DNA of 49,087 nucleotides from an uncultured Arthrobacter sp. (GCF_947495145.1 NZ_CANLXP010000025.1:1-49087); one strand, 5' to 3'; shown: positions 25,828 to 34,769, counted from the stretch's first letter. The notes: generated by a model from the sequence alone, not told the origin. A program made the numbers and translations.

Positions 25828-27430
25828 GTAGCTCCTCGGTGTACTGGGCTTCGGGACGGAGGAAGACCTTGTCCACGCTGCCTTCCTCGACCACGGCACC
25901 GGCCTTCATCACGAGCACGTTGTGTGCGATCTGCCGGACTACCGCGAGGTCGTGGGTGATGAACAGGTAGGTCAGCCCCAGCCTATCCTGCAGGTCCGCC
26001 AGCAGGTTGAGGATCTGGTCCTGTACCAGCACGTCCAGGGCGGAGACCGCCTCGTCGCAGATGATGAGCTCCGGCTCCAGCGCAAGGGCGCGCGCGATGG
26101 CCACGCGCTGGCGCTGTCCGCCGGAAAGCTCGTTCGGCCGCCGCTGGGCAACGGAGTGCGGAAGTGCCACCTGGTCCAGCAGCTCAGCCACCCGCCGTCG
26201 TCGGCTGCCCTTGTCCCCGACATTGAAAATGCGCAGGGGCTCATCGATCAGACGTTCGATACTGTGCGTCGGGTCAAGCGAGCCGTACGGATCCTGAAAG
26301 ACCGGCTGCACCATCCGCCGAAGCGCGCGCCGTTCGGCGCCGCGGCTGGCTGTGATGCTCTTGCCGTCCACGAGAGCCTGCCCGGCGGTCGCCGTTTCGA
26401 GGCCGAGGATGATCCGCGCGACGGTGGTCTTTCCCGACCCGGATTCTCCGACGACGGCGGTGGTAGTTCCCCGGTTCACCGTGAAGGACACGTTGTCCAC
26501 TGCCCGCACGGTACCGCCGCGCTGTCCGCGCAGGGTGAATTCCTTGCACAGGTCCTGCACCACCAGGATGGGCGCCGGACCTGCGGTGGACGCCGCGGTG
26601 GCACCGGGCGCCTCCATCTGCAGGGCAGCCGTCACCGACGGAGCGGCGGCAACGAGCTTTCGGGTGTACTCCTCCTGTGGGTTGAGCAGGATCTCCCGTG
26701 GTGTTCCGACCTCAACGATCCGGCCATCAGCCATGACGATGATCCGGTCGGTCCGGTCGGCTGCCAGCCCCAGGTCGTGGGTGACGAACAGCAGCGACGT
26801 TCCGCGTGCGTCGACCAGAGCCTGCAGGTGGTTGAGGATCTGCCGCTGGACCGTCACGTCGAGCGCCGATGTCGGTTCGTCGGCAATCAGCAGGTCCGGC
26901 TCCCCCGCGAGCGCAACGGCGATCAGGACGCGTTGGCGCATGCCGCCCGAAAACTCATGCGGGTACTGGCCGTACCGACGCTCGGCGTCGGGGATGCCGG
27001 CCTCCGTCATGAGCTCGATTGCCCGGCGCTTCACCTCGGCTCGCCCCCGCATCCCGTTGCTCATAAGGGCGTCCGCAATTTGAGCGCCGACCTTCATGGA
27101 CGGGTTGAGGTTGGACATCGGGTCCTGCGGCACCAGACCGAGACGCTTGCCGCGGATGGAGCGCATCTGCGCCTCCGAAGCCTCGGCAAGTTCGACTGCG
27201 TCCGGTCCGTCCCCCAACCGGATTGTGCCGCCGGTGATCCTGCCCTCTCCCGGCAGCAACCGCAGGACGGCACCGATGGTGGTCGACTTTCCGGAGCCGG
27301 ACTGGCCCACAATCGCCACGCGTTCGCCCTTCTTCAGGTCGAAGCTGACCCTGTGCAAGACCGGGTTGCCGCCGAAGCTGACTTCAAGGTCCCGGATGCT
27401 CAGGATGTTCTCATTAACGTCCTGCTGCAT
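25793..27430 (-). CDS. Double ATP-binding protein of a peptide ABC importer (DppDF/GsiA type)
   Basis: One 545-residue chain with two complete ABC ATPase halves. Half one: Walker A GQSGSGKST near residue 38, FSGGMRQRVLIAVAL, LLIADEPTSALD. Half two, from about 290: GESGSGKTT near 337, LSGGQRQRVAIARAL, LIICDEAVSALD. The fusion replaces separate DppD and DppF subunits, as in GsiA. It starts inside the end of the gamma-glutamyltransferase gene (17 bases overlap), and the regulator gene starts inside its 3' end. Powers uptake through the two permeases upstream. Confidence 0.93.
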   Translation of the reverse strand: MQQDVNENILSIRDLEVSFGGNPVLHRVSFDLKKGERVAIVGQSGSGKSTTIGAVLRLLPGEGRITGGTIRLGDGPDAVELAEASEAQMRSIRGKRLGLVPQDPMSNLNPSMKVGAQIADALMSNGMRGRAEVKRRAIELMTEAGIPDAERRYGQYPHEFSGGMRQRVLIAVALAGEPDLLIADEPTSALDVTVQRQILNHLQALVDARGTSLLFVTHDLGLAADRTDRIIVMADGRIVEVGTPREILLNPQEEYTRKLVAAAPSVTAALQMEAPGATAASTAGPAPILVVQDLCKEFTLRGQRGGTVRAVDNVSFTVNRGTTTAVVGESGSGKTTVARIILGLETATAGQALVDGKSITASRGAERRALRRMVQPVFQDPYGSLDPTHSIERLIDEPLRIFNVGDKGSRRRRVAELLDQVALPHSVAQRRPNELSGGQRQRVAIARALALEPELIICDEAVSALDVLVQDQILNLLADLQDRLGLTYLFITHDLAVVRQIAHNVLVMKAGAVVEEGSVDKVFLRPEAQYTEELLGAIPGAAFAA

Positions 27431-29225
27431 AGCCCTGCGCTCCTCGCGGGTTGGCGGCGGCCATCAGGACGCCGGTTTCTGGATCGCTGACAACGGAGGA
27501 CAGACGGCCGAGTGCCCAGTCCCCCGCGCGCGTGATGATGTGTCCACGCTGTTCGAGGTCAGCGATGACGTCCTCGCCCAGCCGGTCCTCGACGACTGCG
27601 CCGCCCGGCTCCCACGTGCGCGGGAAGAAGGAGCCCGGGATCGACGTCGTGTGGAGGGATGGCGCGTCGATCGCCTGCTGCGGCGTGTAGCCGCCGACGA
27701 TGGTGCGCAGGATGTAGAGCAGCTGCCACTGGTCCTGCTGGTCACCGCCGGGTGACCCGAGCGCGACCACCGGCTTGCCGTCCTTGAGGATCAGTGTCGG
27801 TGTCAGTGTGGTGCGGGGCCGCTTTCCGGGCTCCAACGACGACGGCGCGCCCTCCTCCAGCCAGGTCATCTGCAGGCGGGAGCCGAGGCAGAACCCCAGT
27901 TCGGGGATCGTCGGGGACGACTGCAGCCAGCCGCCCGAGGGTGTCGCCGACACCATGTTGCCCCACTGGTCGACCACGTCGATGTGGCAGGTATCGCCGC
28001 GGGTTTCGCCGTCGCGGGACACGGTCGGCTCCCCCACTCCGGCGAATGCTGCCGTTCCCGCGAGCGCCGGGGGTGTGTATTCGGTGCGCAGCGGAGGCGT
28101 GAACGGGGTGTGTCCGCGGACGGTGCCGGGCCGGAATTCGATGGAAGCGGAATCCGTGATCAGCGACCGACGCTGGGCCGCGTACTCCTCGGACAGCAGG
28201 TGGTCCATGGGCACAGAAGCATCACCGTAATAGGCTTCGCGGTCCGCGACAGCAAGCTTCTGTGCTTCCAGGATGGTGTGCGCTCCGAGAGCCGTGGACG
28301 GGTCCAGGCGGTCGTCGTCGAACCCGTCCAGGATGGCAAGGGTCTGCAGCAGGGCAGGGCCCTGCCCCCACGGGCCGGTCTTGGCGATGGTGTAGCCGCG
28401 GAAATCGATTGTGGTGGCTTCCTCGTAGCCTGCCTGGAAGTTCGCGAAGTCCTCGAGGCTCATCACGCCTGCATGATCCTGACCGGAGGAATGCCGGTGC
28501 GGAGTTTTGATGAATTCGACTGCGGCCCGGGCAACGAAGCCTTCGCGCCACTCGCGCCGGGCCGCGTCGATGCGCTCTTCCCGGGTATCGGCCGATAATC
28601 CTGCAGTGACGAGACGGTCGAGAACGGACGCGTACGCCTCGTTCCTCACGATCTCGCCCTCAGCCGGGATTGCGCCGCCCGGCATCCAGAGGGCGGCGGA
28701 CGTCGGCCAGTGCTCTGTGAAAAGGTCCTTGACGGCGTTGATGGTCGCTCCAACCCGACCGACGATGGGGTGACCGTCCCGCGCGTAACCGATCGCGAAG
28801 GCAAGCACATCCCCCAGTTCCCAGGTGCCATGGTCGCGTAGCAGCAGGAGCCAGGCGTCGACGGCGGCAGGCACGGCGGCGGCGAGCGCACCGGCACCCG
28901 GTACCAGCTCAAGACCTTCGGAGAGATAGTGTTCGCGGGTCGCCGCAGCCGGTGCGGGGCCCTGGCCCATCAGGACCACGGGTTCTGACGGGTTCTCCGC
29001 TGTGGCGAATACCCCGGTCATGTCACCTCCGGGGCCGTTGAGGTGGGGCTCGACGACGTGCAGGACGAAGGCGCCCGCGACCGCTGCATCGAACGCGTTG
29101 CCGCCGCGCTCCAGCACCGCCTGGGCTGACGCCGTTGCCAGCCAGTGGGTGGATGCGGTCATGCCGAAGGAACCCTGCAGGGTGGGGCGCGTGGTGAATG
29201 AATCGGGTGTTGTGAAGGAGGTCAT
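27414..29225 (-). CDS. Gamma-glutamyltransferase-family protein, probably cytoplasmic
   Basis: A 603-residue Ntn-hydrolase precursor. ATG at 29225 is 11 bases after the stop of the permease gene. The conserved RGGNAFDAAVAGAFVLHVVEP...GPGGD start and GSPGGD near the end are present. The predicted self-cleavage nucleophile is Thr412 in GDTCHIDVVD, where the family has TTH. Such enzymes cleave gamma-glutamyl bonds of glutathione and other peptides. Unlike secreted relatives it has no signal peptide or lipobox, so it should act on imported peptides inside the cell. Cephalosporin-acylase-like activity in the same family is an alternative. Confidence 0.88.
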   Translation of the reverse strand: MTSFTTPDSFTTRPTLQGSFGMTASTHWLATASAQAVLERGGNAFDAAVAGAFVLHVVEPHLNGPGGDMTGVFATAENPSEPVVLMGQGPAPAAATREHYLSEGLELVPGAGALAAAVPAAVDAWLLLLRDHGTWELGDVLAFAIGYARDGHPIVGRVGATINAVKDLFTEHWPTSAALWMPGGAIPAEGEIVRNEAYASVLDRLVTAGLSADTREERIDAARREWREGFVARAAVEFIKTPHRHSSGQDHAGVMSLEDFANFQAGYEEATTIDFRGYTIAKTGPWGQGPALLQTLAILDGFDDDRLDPSTALGAHTILEAQKLAVADREAYYGDASVPMDHLLSEEYAAQRRSLITDSASIEFRPGTVRGHTPFTPPLRTEYTPPALAGTAAFAGVGEPTVSRDGETRGDTCHIDVVDQWGNMVSATPSGGWLQSSPTIPELGFCLGSRLQMTWLEEGAPSSLEPGKRPRTTLTPTLILKDGKPVVALGSPGGDQQDQWQLLYILRTIVGGYTPQQAIDAPSLHTTSIPGSFFPRTWEPGGAVVEDRLGEDVIADLEQRGHIITRAGDWALGRLSSVVSDPETGVLMAAANPRGAQGYAAGR

Positions 29226-29235
29226 AGAACCAAAT

Positions 29236-30135
29236 CTACTTTCGACGGGTGTTCGTGGGGTCGAGGGCGTCGCGCAGCGCATCGCCGAAGAGGTTGAAGG
29301 CCAGGCAGATCAGGGCGATTCCGAGGCCGGGGAAGATGGCCGCGGTCGGCGAGCGGAAAATGTACTGCTGTGCGTCGGAGAGCATGATGCCGAGGCTTGG
29401 CGTGGGCGGTTGGATGCCGAGGCCGAGGAAGGACAGCAACGCTTCACCGATCACGGCAACCGGCATAATGACCGTGGCCTGGACAATGATCGCCGACGTC
29501 GCGTTCGGCAGCACGTGCTGGGCCATGATGCGCAGTCCTGACGCGTCCATGGTCTTGGCGCCGAGCACAAAGTCGCTTTCCTTGATACGCAGCGTCTCGC
29601 CGCGGACCACACGGATCATGGTGGGGATCTGTGCGATACCCAGAGCGATCGCGGCGTTGGACAGACTCGGTCCGCTGATGGCGGCGAGCCCGACGGCGAT
29701 GATCAGGAAGGGGAACGCGAGGGTGACGTCAGTGAGCCGTGAAATGACGGCGTCGAACCCTTTCCAGTAGCCGGCCAGCAGGCCCAGCGGAGTACCGATC
29801 AGCACCGCGAGGAGAACCGAGAGCACACCGACCTGCAGTGAAGCCTGGATGCCGAACAGCATCCGGGAGAAGATGTCGCGGCCCAGATCATCGGTGCCGA
29901 GTAGGAAACCGGTGGTGAGCGGCTGCTGGAACGGGGTGTCGAAGTGTACTTCCGCAGGATCGTACGGTGCGATCACCGGAGCGAGGATCCCGGCGAGCAC
30001 GACGACGGCGAGCAGCACCGCGCCGGTCATGCCGAGTGGATTGCTGCGAAGCCGCCGCCAGACCCGGCCGCGGCCGGTGCCAAGCGTGGGCTCTGTGGGA
30101 TCAGCCGTCGTCGTGACGGTTTCGGTCATGGCCAT
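29236..30135 (-). CDS. Peptide ABC transporter permease (DppC type)
   Basis: A 299-residue membrane protein. The ATG at 30135 overlaps the preceding permease stop (TGATG) and has GGAGGAA upstream; a much longer frame to 30711 is only the antiparallel coding bias of the neighbour. Typical DppC features: RRLRSNPLGMTGAVLLAVVVLAGILAPV in TM1, HFDTPFQQPLTTGFLLGTDDLGRDIFSRMLFG, and the EAA-like loop. About six TM helices. Works with the next permease as a heterodimeric channel. Confidence 0.93.
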   Translation of the reverse strand: MAMTETVTTTADPTEPTLGTGRGRVWRRLRSNPLGMTGAVLLAVVVLAGILAPVIAPYDPAEVHFDTPFQQPLTTGFLLGTDDLGRDIFSRMLFGIQASLQVGVLSVLLAVLIGTPLGLLAGYWKGFDAVISRLTDVTLAFPFLIIAVGLAAISGPSLSNAAIALGIAQIPTMIRVVRGETLRIKESDFVLGAKTMDASGLRIMAQHVLPNATSAIIVQATVIMPVAVIGEALLSFLGLGIQPPTPSLGIMLSDAQQYIFRSPTAAIFPGLGIALICLAFNLFGDALRDALDPTNTRRK

Positions 30136-31088
30136 CAGTTGCTTCCTCCGACTCGGATTTTCGGGTTGACCACGGAGTAGAGAATGTCTACGGCCAGGTT
30201 GATGACGATGTAGCTGAGGGTGATGATCAGGACTACCGCCTGGATGACGGGGTAGTCGCGGGTGAAGACAGCGTCGAGGGTGAGCTTGCCGAAGCCGGGA
30301 AGCGCGAAGATCCGCTCGGTGACTACCGCTCCCGAAATCAGTCCGCCGAGCTGGAGGCCGACGATGGTGACCACCACGATCAACGAGTTCCGCAGCCCGT
30401 ACCGCATCAGCACCCGGCCGCGGCTGAGGCCTTTGGCGCGCGCCGTGCGGACATAGTCGGTGCTCATGGTTTCGATCATCGACGCCCGGGTCTGGCGCAT
30501 GATCACTGCGGCGAGGCCCGTGCCGAGGATGATTGCGGGCAGGGTCAGATAGTAGATGCCCCGCAGTGGTTCCGCGACGACGTCGACGTAGCCCGAGGCT
30601 GGGAACCAGCCGAGGAACACAGCAAGGTACAGGATGGCGAGAATGCCGAGCCAGAAGTTCGGCACCGAGAGGCCGATGAGCGCGAAGCCATTGGCCATCC
30701 ACTCCGGCCACCGGCCGCGGTAGCGTTCGGCGATGACGCCGAAGAGGATGCCGACGACGACGGCCACCACGATCGCATAGGCGGACAGCCAGAGCGTGAC
30801 GGGCAGCGTAGTCGCAATCAGTTCGGTCACCGGCGTGCCGGTGCGGGTGGATTCACCCAGGTCGCCGCGGAAGAGATTGCCGAGGAAGGTGAAGTACTGC
30901 GCAACCAGCGGCTGGTCCAGCCCCAGTTCGGCACGGATGGCGGCAAGCTGTTCCGGCGTGGCTTCCTCGCCCGCCATGGCGAGAGCGGGATCTCCGGGAA
31001 GCTGCCGGACGCCGATGAAAACGACGATGGAGGCGAGCACCAGGGTGAGCGCCGATTGCCACAGCCGTGTGAGCAGGTAACGGGTCAC
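30135..31088 (-). CDS. Peptide ABC transporter permease (DppB type)
   Basis: A 317-residue membrane protein starting at GTG, two bases after the stop of the binding-protein gene. DppB hallmarks: RYLLTRLWQSALTLVLASIVVF at the N-terminus, LPGDPA, LGLDQPLVAQY and the late AKGLSRGRVLMRYGLRNSLIVVVT coupling loop, with about six TM helices. Second gene of the operon. Substrate choice depends mainly on the binding protein and is not visible here. Confidence 0.93.
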   Translation of the reverse strand: MTRYLLTRLWQSALTLVLASIVVFIGVRQLPGDPALAMAGEEATPEQLAAIRAELGLDQPLVAQYFTFLGNLFRGDLGESTRTGTPVTELIATTLPVTLWLSAYAIVVAVVVGILFGVIAERYRGRWPEWMANGFALIGLSVPNFWLGILAILYLAVFLGWFPASGYVDVVAEPLRGIYYLTLPAIILGTGLAAVIMRQTRASMIETMSTDYVRTARAKGLSRGRVLMRYGLRNSLIVVVTIVGLQLGGLISGAVVTERIFALPGFGKLTLDAVFTRDYPVIQAVVLIITLSYIVINLAVDILYSVVNPKIRVGGSN

Positions 31089-31090
31089 GG

Positions 31091-32758
31091 TCAGTTCTCT
31101 CCTTCGAGTTCCTGAGAATCAGCAAGGAACGCCGCGTTGCTCAGGTGGACCACGCCGTCGGCGAAGGTCTCGATGCCTGCAACGTTGTTGGTGTAGGCGG
31201 TGAGGCTGCGCTGCCGGTACAGGTAGATCAGCGGGTTGTCTTCCTGTAGCCGCTGCACCACCTCGCCGTACAGTTCAGCGCGCTCGGCGTCGTCGTTGAC
31301 CTGGGCCGCGCTCTTGAGCAGCTGGTCGACCTCGGGATCGTTGTAGCCCGAGTAGTTGTTGCCTCCGCCTGTGGAGAGGAAGTTGAACATGTTCCCGTGA
31401 GGGTCGACGCGCCCGGACCAGCCCAGCTGCAGCATCTCGAAGTCACCGCGGGACTGGACGTCAAGGAGTGTGGAGTACTCGACCGGCAGGATGGTGAGCT
31501 TGAACCCGCCATCTGCCACGGCTGCCTGCAGTGCCTGCGCAAACCGCAGCGTGTCGGGCGTGTTGCTGACCTGCATCTCGATGGCGTACGGCGTTTCGAT
31601 GCCGGCTTCCTTGAGGAGTGCCTTGGCACCCTCGGGATCATAGGGCGGGCAGTCCTCGCTGAGCTCGGAGCTGAAGGGGCTTGCCGGCGAAATCGGCGAG
31701 CAGGCCGGCTCGAACCAGCTGTTGAAGACGGTGTTCACGAGTGCTTCGCGGTCGATCGACATGGACAGGGCCATGCGTACCGCGGCTTCCTGGGCGAGCG
31801 GCGTGTCAATCTCTCCGACGGGCTCCCCCACGCCCTCCGTATTTCCCGTATTGATGGTCAAGCCCTGATAGCCGAGGGAGCCGACCTGCAGCACTCCGAC
31901 GCCGTCCTCCTGCATCAGGGCGTCGACGTCCTGCGGTGAGATGGTGTCGGCCACCTGAACGTCGCCGGAGCGAAGGTTCGCAGCGCGGATGTTTGCGTCG
32001 GTGATGATCCGGTAGGTGATGGTGTCGAGGTGGACGTTGGCGGCGTCGTAATAAAGCGGATCCCGCTCGACCTTGATGGAGGTCTGCGGCACCCGTTCAA
32101 CGAACTTGAACGGCCCCACGCACACCGGGTGGTCACCGAAGTCTTTACCGGTTTCCTCGAGCGCCTTCGGCGAAAGCATCATGCCGGCACGGTCGGCGAG
32201 GGCTGCAGTCAGCGGCGCGAAGGGCGTCTTGTAGGTGATCCTGACATGCGTCTCGTCCACCGCTTCGATGCTGCTGATCGGGCCGAGCTCGCTCTTGCGT
32301 GAGGAGTCGTCGAGCGTGAGGTGCCGTTCAAGGGTTGTCCGCACTGCCTCCGCGTTGAACTTGGCACCGTCGGCGAAGACTGCGTCCCCGCGCAGCGGGA
32401 TGGTGACGGTCAGTCCGTCGTCGGAAACTTCGGGCAGCTCTGTGGCAAGCTGCGGCACAAGCTCACCCTCGGCATCGATGTCGTACAGCTTCTGGCACAT
32501 CGTCTGCATGACGTAGCGCGTGTACAGCGAGGAGGACGTCGTGGGATCAAGCCGGTCAGGCTCGGCTGAAAGCGCCATCACCAGGTCACCGCCCTCGCGC
32601 ACTTCGCGGTCGCCGATGGGGATGGAAGTGATGTCCTCGCGCTCCGGTGCCGGTTCGAGCGCCTGGATGGGTTGGCAGGCGGTGGCAGCAAGAACGACGG
32701 CGGCTCCCGCCGCTGCTGTGTGGAGCAACCTCGTGCCCACTTGGCTGCTGAATTTCAT
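31091..32758 (-). CDS. Peptide ABC transporter substrate-binding lipoprotein (family 5)
   Basis: A 555-residue solute-binding protein. The signal peptide ends in lipobox LAATAC, so it is anchored outside. The SBP_bac_5 pattern is clear: GDLVMALSAEPDRLDPTTSS, LRGDAVFADGAKFNAEAV (the conserved F-x-D-G-x-x-x-x-A block), then FNSWFEPACSPISP and YDPEGAKALLKEAG. First gene of the operon, with operator-like sites upstream. Binds di- or oligopeptides or similar ligands; with a gamma-glutamyltransferase in the operon, gamma-glutamyl peptides such as glutathione are a reasonable guess. Confidence 0.94.
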   Translation of the reverse strand: MKFSSQVGTRLLHTAAAGAAVVLAATACQPIQALEPAPEREDITSIPIGDREVREGGDLVMALSAEPDRLDPTTSSSLYTRYVMQTMCQKLYDIDAEGELVPQLATELPEVSDDGLTVTIPLRGDAVFADGAKFNAEAVRTTLERHLTLDDSSRKSELGPISSIEAVDETHVRITYKTPFAPLTAALADRAGMMLSPKALEETGKDFGDHPVCVGPFKFVERVPQTSIKVERDPLYYDAANVHLDTITYRIITDANIRAANLRSGDVQVADTISPQDVDALMQEDGVGVLQVGSLGYQGLTINTGNTEGVGEPVGEIDTPLAQEAAVRMALSMSIDREALVNTVFNSWFEPACSPISPASPFSSELSEDCPPYDPEGAKALLKEAGIETPYAIEMQVSNTPDTLRFAQALQAAVADGGFKLTILPVEYSTLLDVQSRGDFEMLQLGWSGRVDPHGNMFNFLSTGGGNNYSGYNDPEVDQLLKSAAQVNDDAERAELYGEVVQRLQEDNPLIYLYRQRSLTAYTNNVAGIETFADGVVHLSNAAFLADSQELEGEN

Positions 32759-32828
32759 GCAGTTCCTCTGGTCGATTCACGTCTCTGTGCGTCGGTCTAC
32801 TGTCTTCGATCTGCCACTTTGAATGGTG

Positions 32829-32840
32829 ATTGAATACAAT
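32829..32840. promoter_or_regulatory. Operator candidate in the divergent promoter region
   Basis: ATTGAATACAAT has perfect outer arms (ATTG/CAAT) and is AT-rich in a GC-rich surrounding. FCD-type GntR regulators commonly bind short palindromes of this kind. It lies between the peptide operon and the DUF1275 gene. Confidence 0.4.
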
Positions 32841-32850
32841 TGCCGTCACG

Positions 32851-32879
32851 AGCCTAAGCTTCGTATACATTCATTACAA
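32851..32879 (-). promoter_or_regulatory. Candidate promoter of the peptide operon with GTATAC site
   Basis: On the minus strand TTGTAA (32879-32874) and TAGGCT (32856-32851) are 17 bases apart. The palindrome GTATAC (32863-32868) lies between them, exactly where a bound FCD-type GntR protein would block polymerase; GTATAC-centred sites are known for this regulator group. The 5' leader would be close to 90 bases. Confidence 0.4.
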
Positions 32880-32918
32880 GATTGTTTCCAAAATTTCTTG
32901 TCCGCGAAGGGGATCCGC

Positions 32919-33635
32919 ATGCCAACCTCCCGGCTTTCGACTGACCGCCTGCATCTCACGCTGATGCTGATCCTCACGTTTTCCACGGGGGTGATTGATG
33001 CGGTCGGCTACCTGGGTCTCGACAGGGTTTTCACCGGCAACATGACCGGCAACGTGGTGTTGCTCGGGATGGCCGTAGCCGGCGGGGATGATCTGCCCGT
33101 GCTGCGGCCGGCGCTGGCGCTGCTCTTCTTCATGGTGGGTGCGCTGCTGGCCGGCCGACTGCTGCGCAAAGCACCTGAGGGGTGGTCCGGCCTGACTTCT
33201 GTCGCCTTCGGAGCGGTGGCGTTTGGCACCACGGTGATTGCCGTCGTCGTCGGCCTGGTCGATGTCGCCGCGGATGAGATTCTGGGCAGCGTCGTTACGT
33301 CGGGCCTGGCCATCGTGATGGGTATTCAGGCGGCTACGGCCAAGCGGCTGAAGGTCGCGGAGGTGACCACCGTCGTCGTTACCTCCACCATTACGGGCTT
33401 GGCGTCCGACTCACGGCTGGCAGGGGGCAAGGGGAAATTCTGGGGCCGCAGGTCGCTGGCCATCTTGCTGATCGGCCTGGGGGCGGTAGCCGGCGGGTTC
33501 GCGTTGCTGATCGACCTGTGGGTGGGCGTGGCCATTTCCGCTGTGCTGTCGGCAGCAGTGTCAGTGACTGGACACCTGCGGTACCGCCGGGACCGGGCTG
33601 CATCCCGCAGCGAAGAATTGGCGGGGGCGTACTAG
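32919..33635 (+). CDS. DUF1275 (YoaK-like) membrane protein
   Basis: A 238-residue protein with six hydrophobic segments. The diagnostic DUF1275 start is present: LTFSTGVIDAVGYLGLDRVF then TGNMTGNVVLLG. The family has no firm function. The ATG at 32919 follows GAAGGGG; an upstream in-frame start at 32823 would place coding sequence over the operator region. Divergent from the peptide operon, so the same operators could affect it. Its last four bases overlap the end of the convergent ANTAR gene. Confidence 0.88.
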   Translation: MPTSRLSTDRLHLTLMLILTFSTGVIDAVGYLGLDRVFTGNMTGNVVLLGMAVAGGDDLPVLRPALALLFFMVGALLAGRLLRKAPEGWSGLTSVAFGAVAFGTTVIAVVVGLVDVAADEILGSVVTSGLAIVMGIQAATAKRLKVAEVTTVVVTSTITGLASDSRLAGGKGKFWGRRSLAILLIGLGAVAGGFALLIDLWVGVAISAVLSAAVSVTGHLRYRRDRAASRSEELAGAY

Positions 33636-34369
33636 GCGTCGAAGTGCGTAGTGGCGCCCGACTGGTTGACGGATTCGACGATCGCGGCAGCGACGGCATG
33701 AAGTTTCACGTTGCGGGCGCTGGAAGCGGCCTTCAGGATGTTGACGGCTTCCTCCTGGGTGCAACGGTTTTGGCCCATGATGATGCCCACGGCAAGATCA
33801 ATAGTGGTGCGGTTCTCCATGGCAGCCGTGAGGTTATTCCGAGATTCCAGCAGGCTTGCCATCCTCACCGCGAGGCGCAGCGAACTCGAAGCCTCTTTGG
33901 CAAACAGCTCAGCTGCTTCAAGGACGATGGGGTTGAAAGCGTCCGGTTCGCGGCAATACAGATCGAGACCAGCGTTTGCACCCTCATCCAGCACGATCGG
34001 GATGCCAATCGCTGAGCGAACCCCGCTGTGTTCAATGGCTTCCCTGTAGCCGGGAAACCTGTCCTCGGTGTGGAAGTCAGGCACGATCACGGTCTCCAAC
34101 TGCCGTGCGGCGCGAAGGCATGGACCGTCGTCGAACGCATACTGGACCTCATCCAATTTTCGCGCTTCTTCGCTGCTGCTCGCCACAGTTGCAGCGCGTT
34201 TGGTGCGGAGGAGGGTTATAGCACAGTAGATGTCCGTGTTGGCCAGGTTCGACAGGCTTTGTGCCGCCACCTGCACCGTTCCGTTGAGAAACTCTTCAAT
34301 CTCAGAGCTGTCGAGCACCAGGTCCTGGAGTTGCTTCCGGACCGACACTTCGTCAATCTCGTTCGTCAT
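33632..34369 (-). CDS. GAF-ANTAR domain RNA-binding regulator
   Basis: A 245-residue cytoplasmic regulator. A GAF sensor domain covers about 25-165 (VQYAFDDGPCLRAARQLETVIVPD is the typical actinobacterial GAF stretch). The C-terminal 60 residues are ANTAR: LTAAMENRTTIDLAVGIIMGQ then CTQEEAVNILKAASSARNVKLHAVAAAIVE. ANTAR proteins antiterminate transcription by binding paired hexaloop hairpins in nascent RNA. No partner kinase is adjacent. Ends four bases inside the convergent DUF1275 gene. Confidence 0.92.
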   Translation of the reverse strand: MTNEIDEVSVRKQLQDLVLDSSEIEEFLNGTVQVAAQSLSNLANTDIYCAITLLRTKRAATVASSSEEARKLDEVQYAFDDGPCLRAARQLETVIVPDFHTEDRFPGYREAIEHSGVRSAIGIPIVLDEGANAGLDLYCREPDAFNPIVLEAAELFAKEASSSLRLAVRMASLLESRNNLTAAMENRTTIDLAVGIIMGQNRCTQEEAVNILKAASSARNVKLHAVAAAIVESVNQSGATTHFDA

Positions 34370-34387
34370 TTCCGCAATCCGCCTCTG

Positions 34388-34406
34388 CCTACTTGTTCTG
34401 TAGGCA
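34388..34406. promoter_or_regulatory. Hairpin directly upstream of the GAF-ANTAR gene
   Basis: GCCTAC (34388-34393) and GTAGGC (34401-34406) form a perfect six-base stem with a seven-base loop, 18 bases before the start codon at 34369. It may be an operator or a leader stem. The loop is seven bases and lacks the A1/G4 pattern of ANTAR targets. Confidence 0.4.
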
Positions 34407-34526
34407 CACTAGCAGAGCGGAAAACACACTCATCGGCCCCTGTCGGGCATGAATCGCTTGTGACAAAGCGTCCATCCCCGTAGCCTGAAGATAATCAACA
34501 GTCTACTTACTATTGGAGGCCGAAGA

Positions 34527-34766
34527 ATGGGCATCGACGACGTCAAGTGGAACGACCAGGCCCGCGAAAAGATCCTTTCGGACGCGGACAAGGCGCTGCA
34601 GGAAGCGGTGAAGGAAGCCGCGGCATCCCAATCCGGCGGTGACCGCGATCAGGTGTACAAGTTCCTGTTCGAGAAGCTGCAGCCTCAGTTCGTCGACTTC
34701 GAGCCGGGCCCCGACTTGAGCAAGTACGCTGATGCAATCTCCAGCGGCGAGTTCGCTGCGGAGTAG
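34527..34766 (+). CDS. Hypothetical small acidic protein
   Basis: A 79-residue soluble protein with TTGGAGG seven bases before the ATG. It is helical and charged (WNDQAREKILSDADKALQEAVKEAA), then VYKFLFEKLQPQFVDFEPGPDLSKYADAISSGEFA. No known domain. The acetyltransferase-like gene starts three bases after its stop, so the two are co-translated and perhaps functionally linked. Confidence 0.75.
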   Translation: MGIDDVKWNDQAREKILSDADKALQEAVKEAAASQSGGDRDQVYKFLFEKLQPQFVDFEPGPDLSKYADAISSGEFAAE

Positions 34767-34769
34767 CTG

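Noticed and set aside
25922..27490. A 522-codon open frame on the plus strand opposite the double ATPase gene
   Set aside because: The minus strand encodes perfect Walker A, signature and Walker B motifs twice; the plus-strand frame has no domain and reflects antisense codon bias in GC-rich DNA.
34388..34406. ANTAR target RNA upstream of the ANTAR gene
   Set aside because: Known targets are two linked stems with six-base loops bearing A1 and G4. Here there is one clear stem with a seven-base loop that does not fit.
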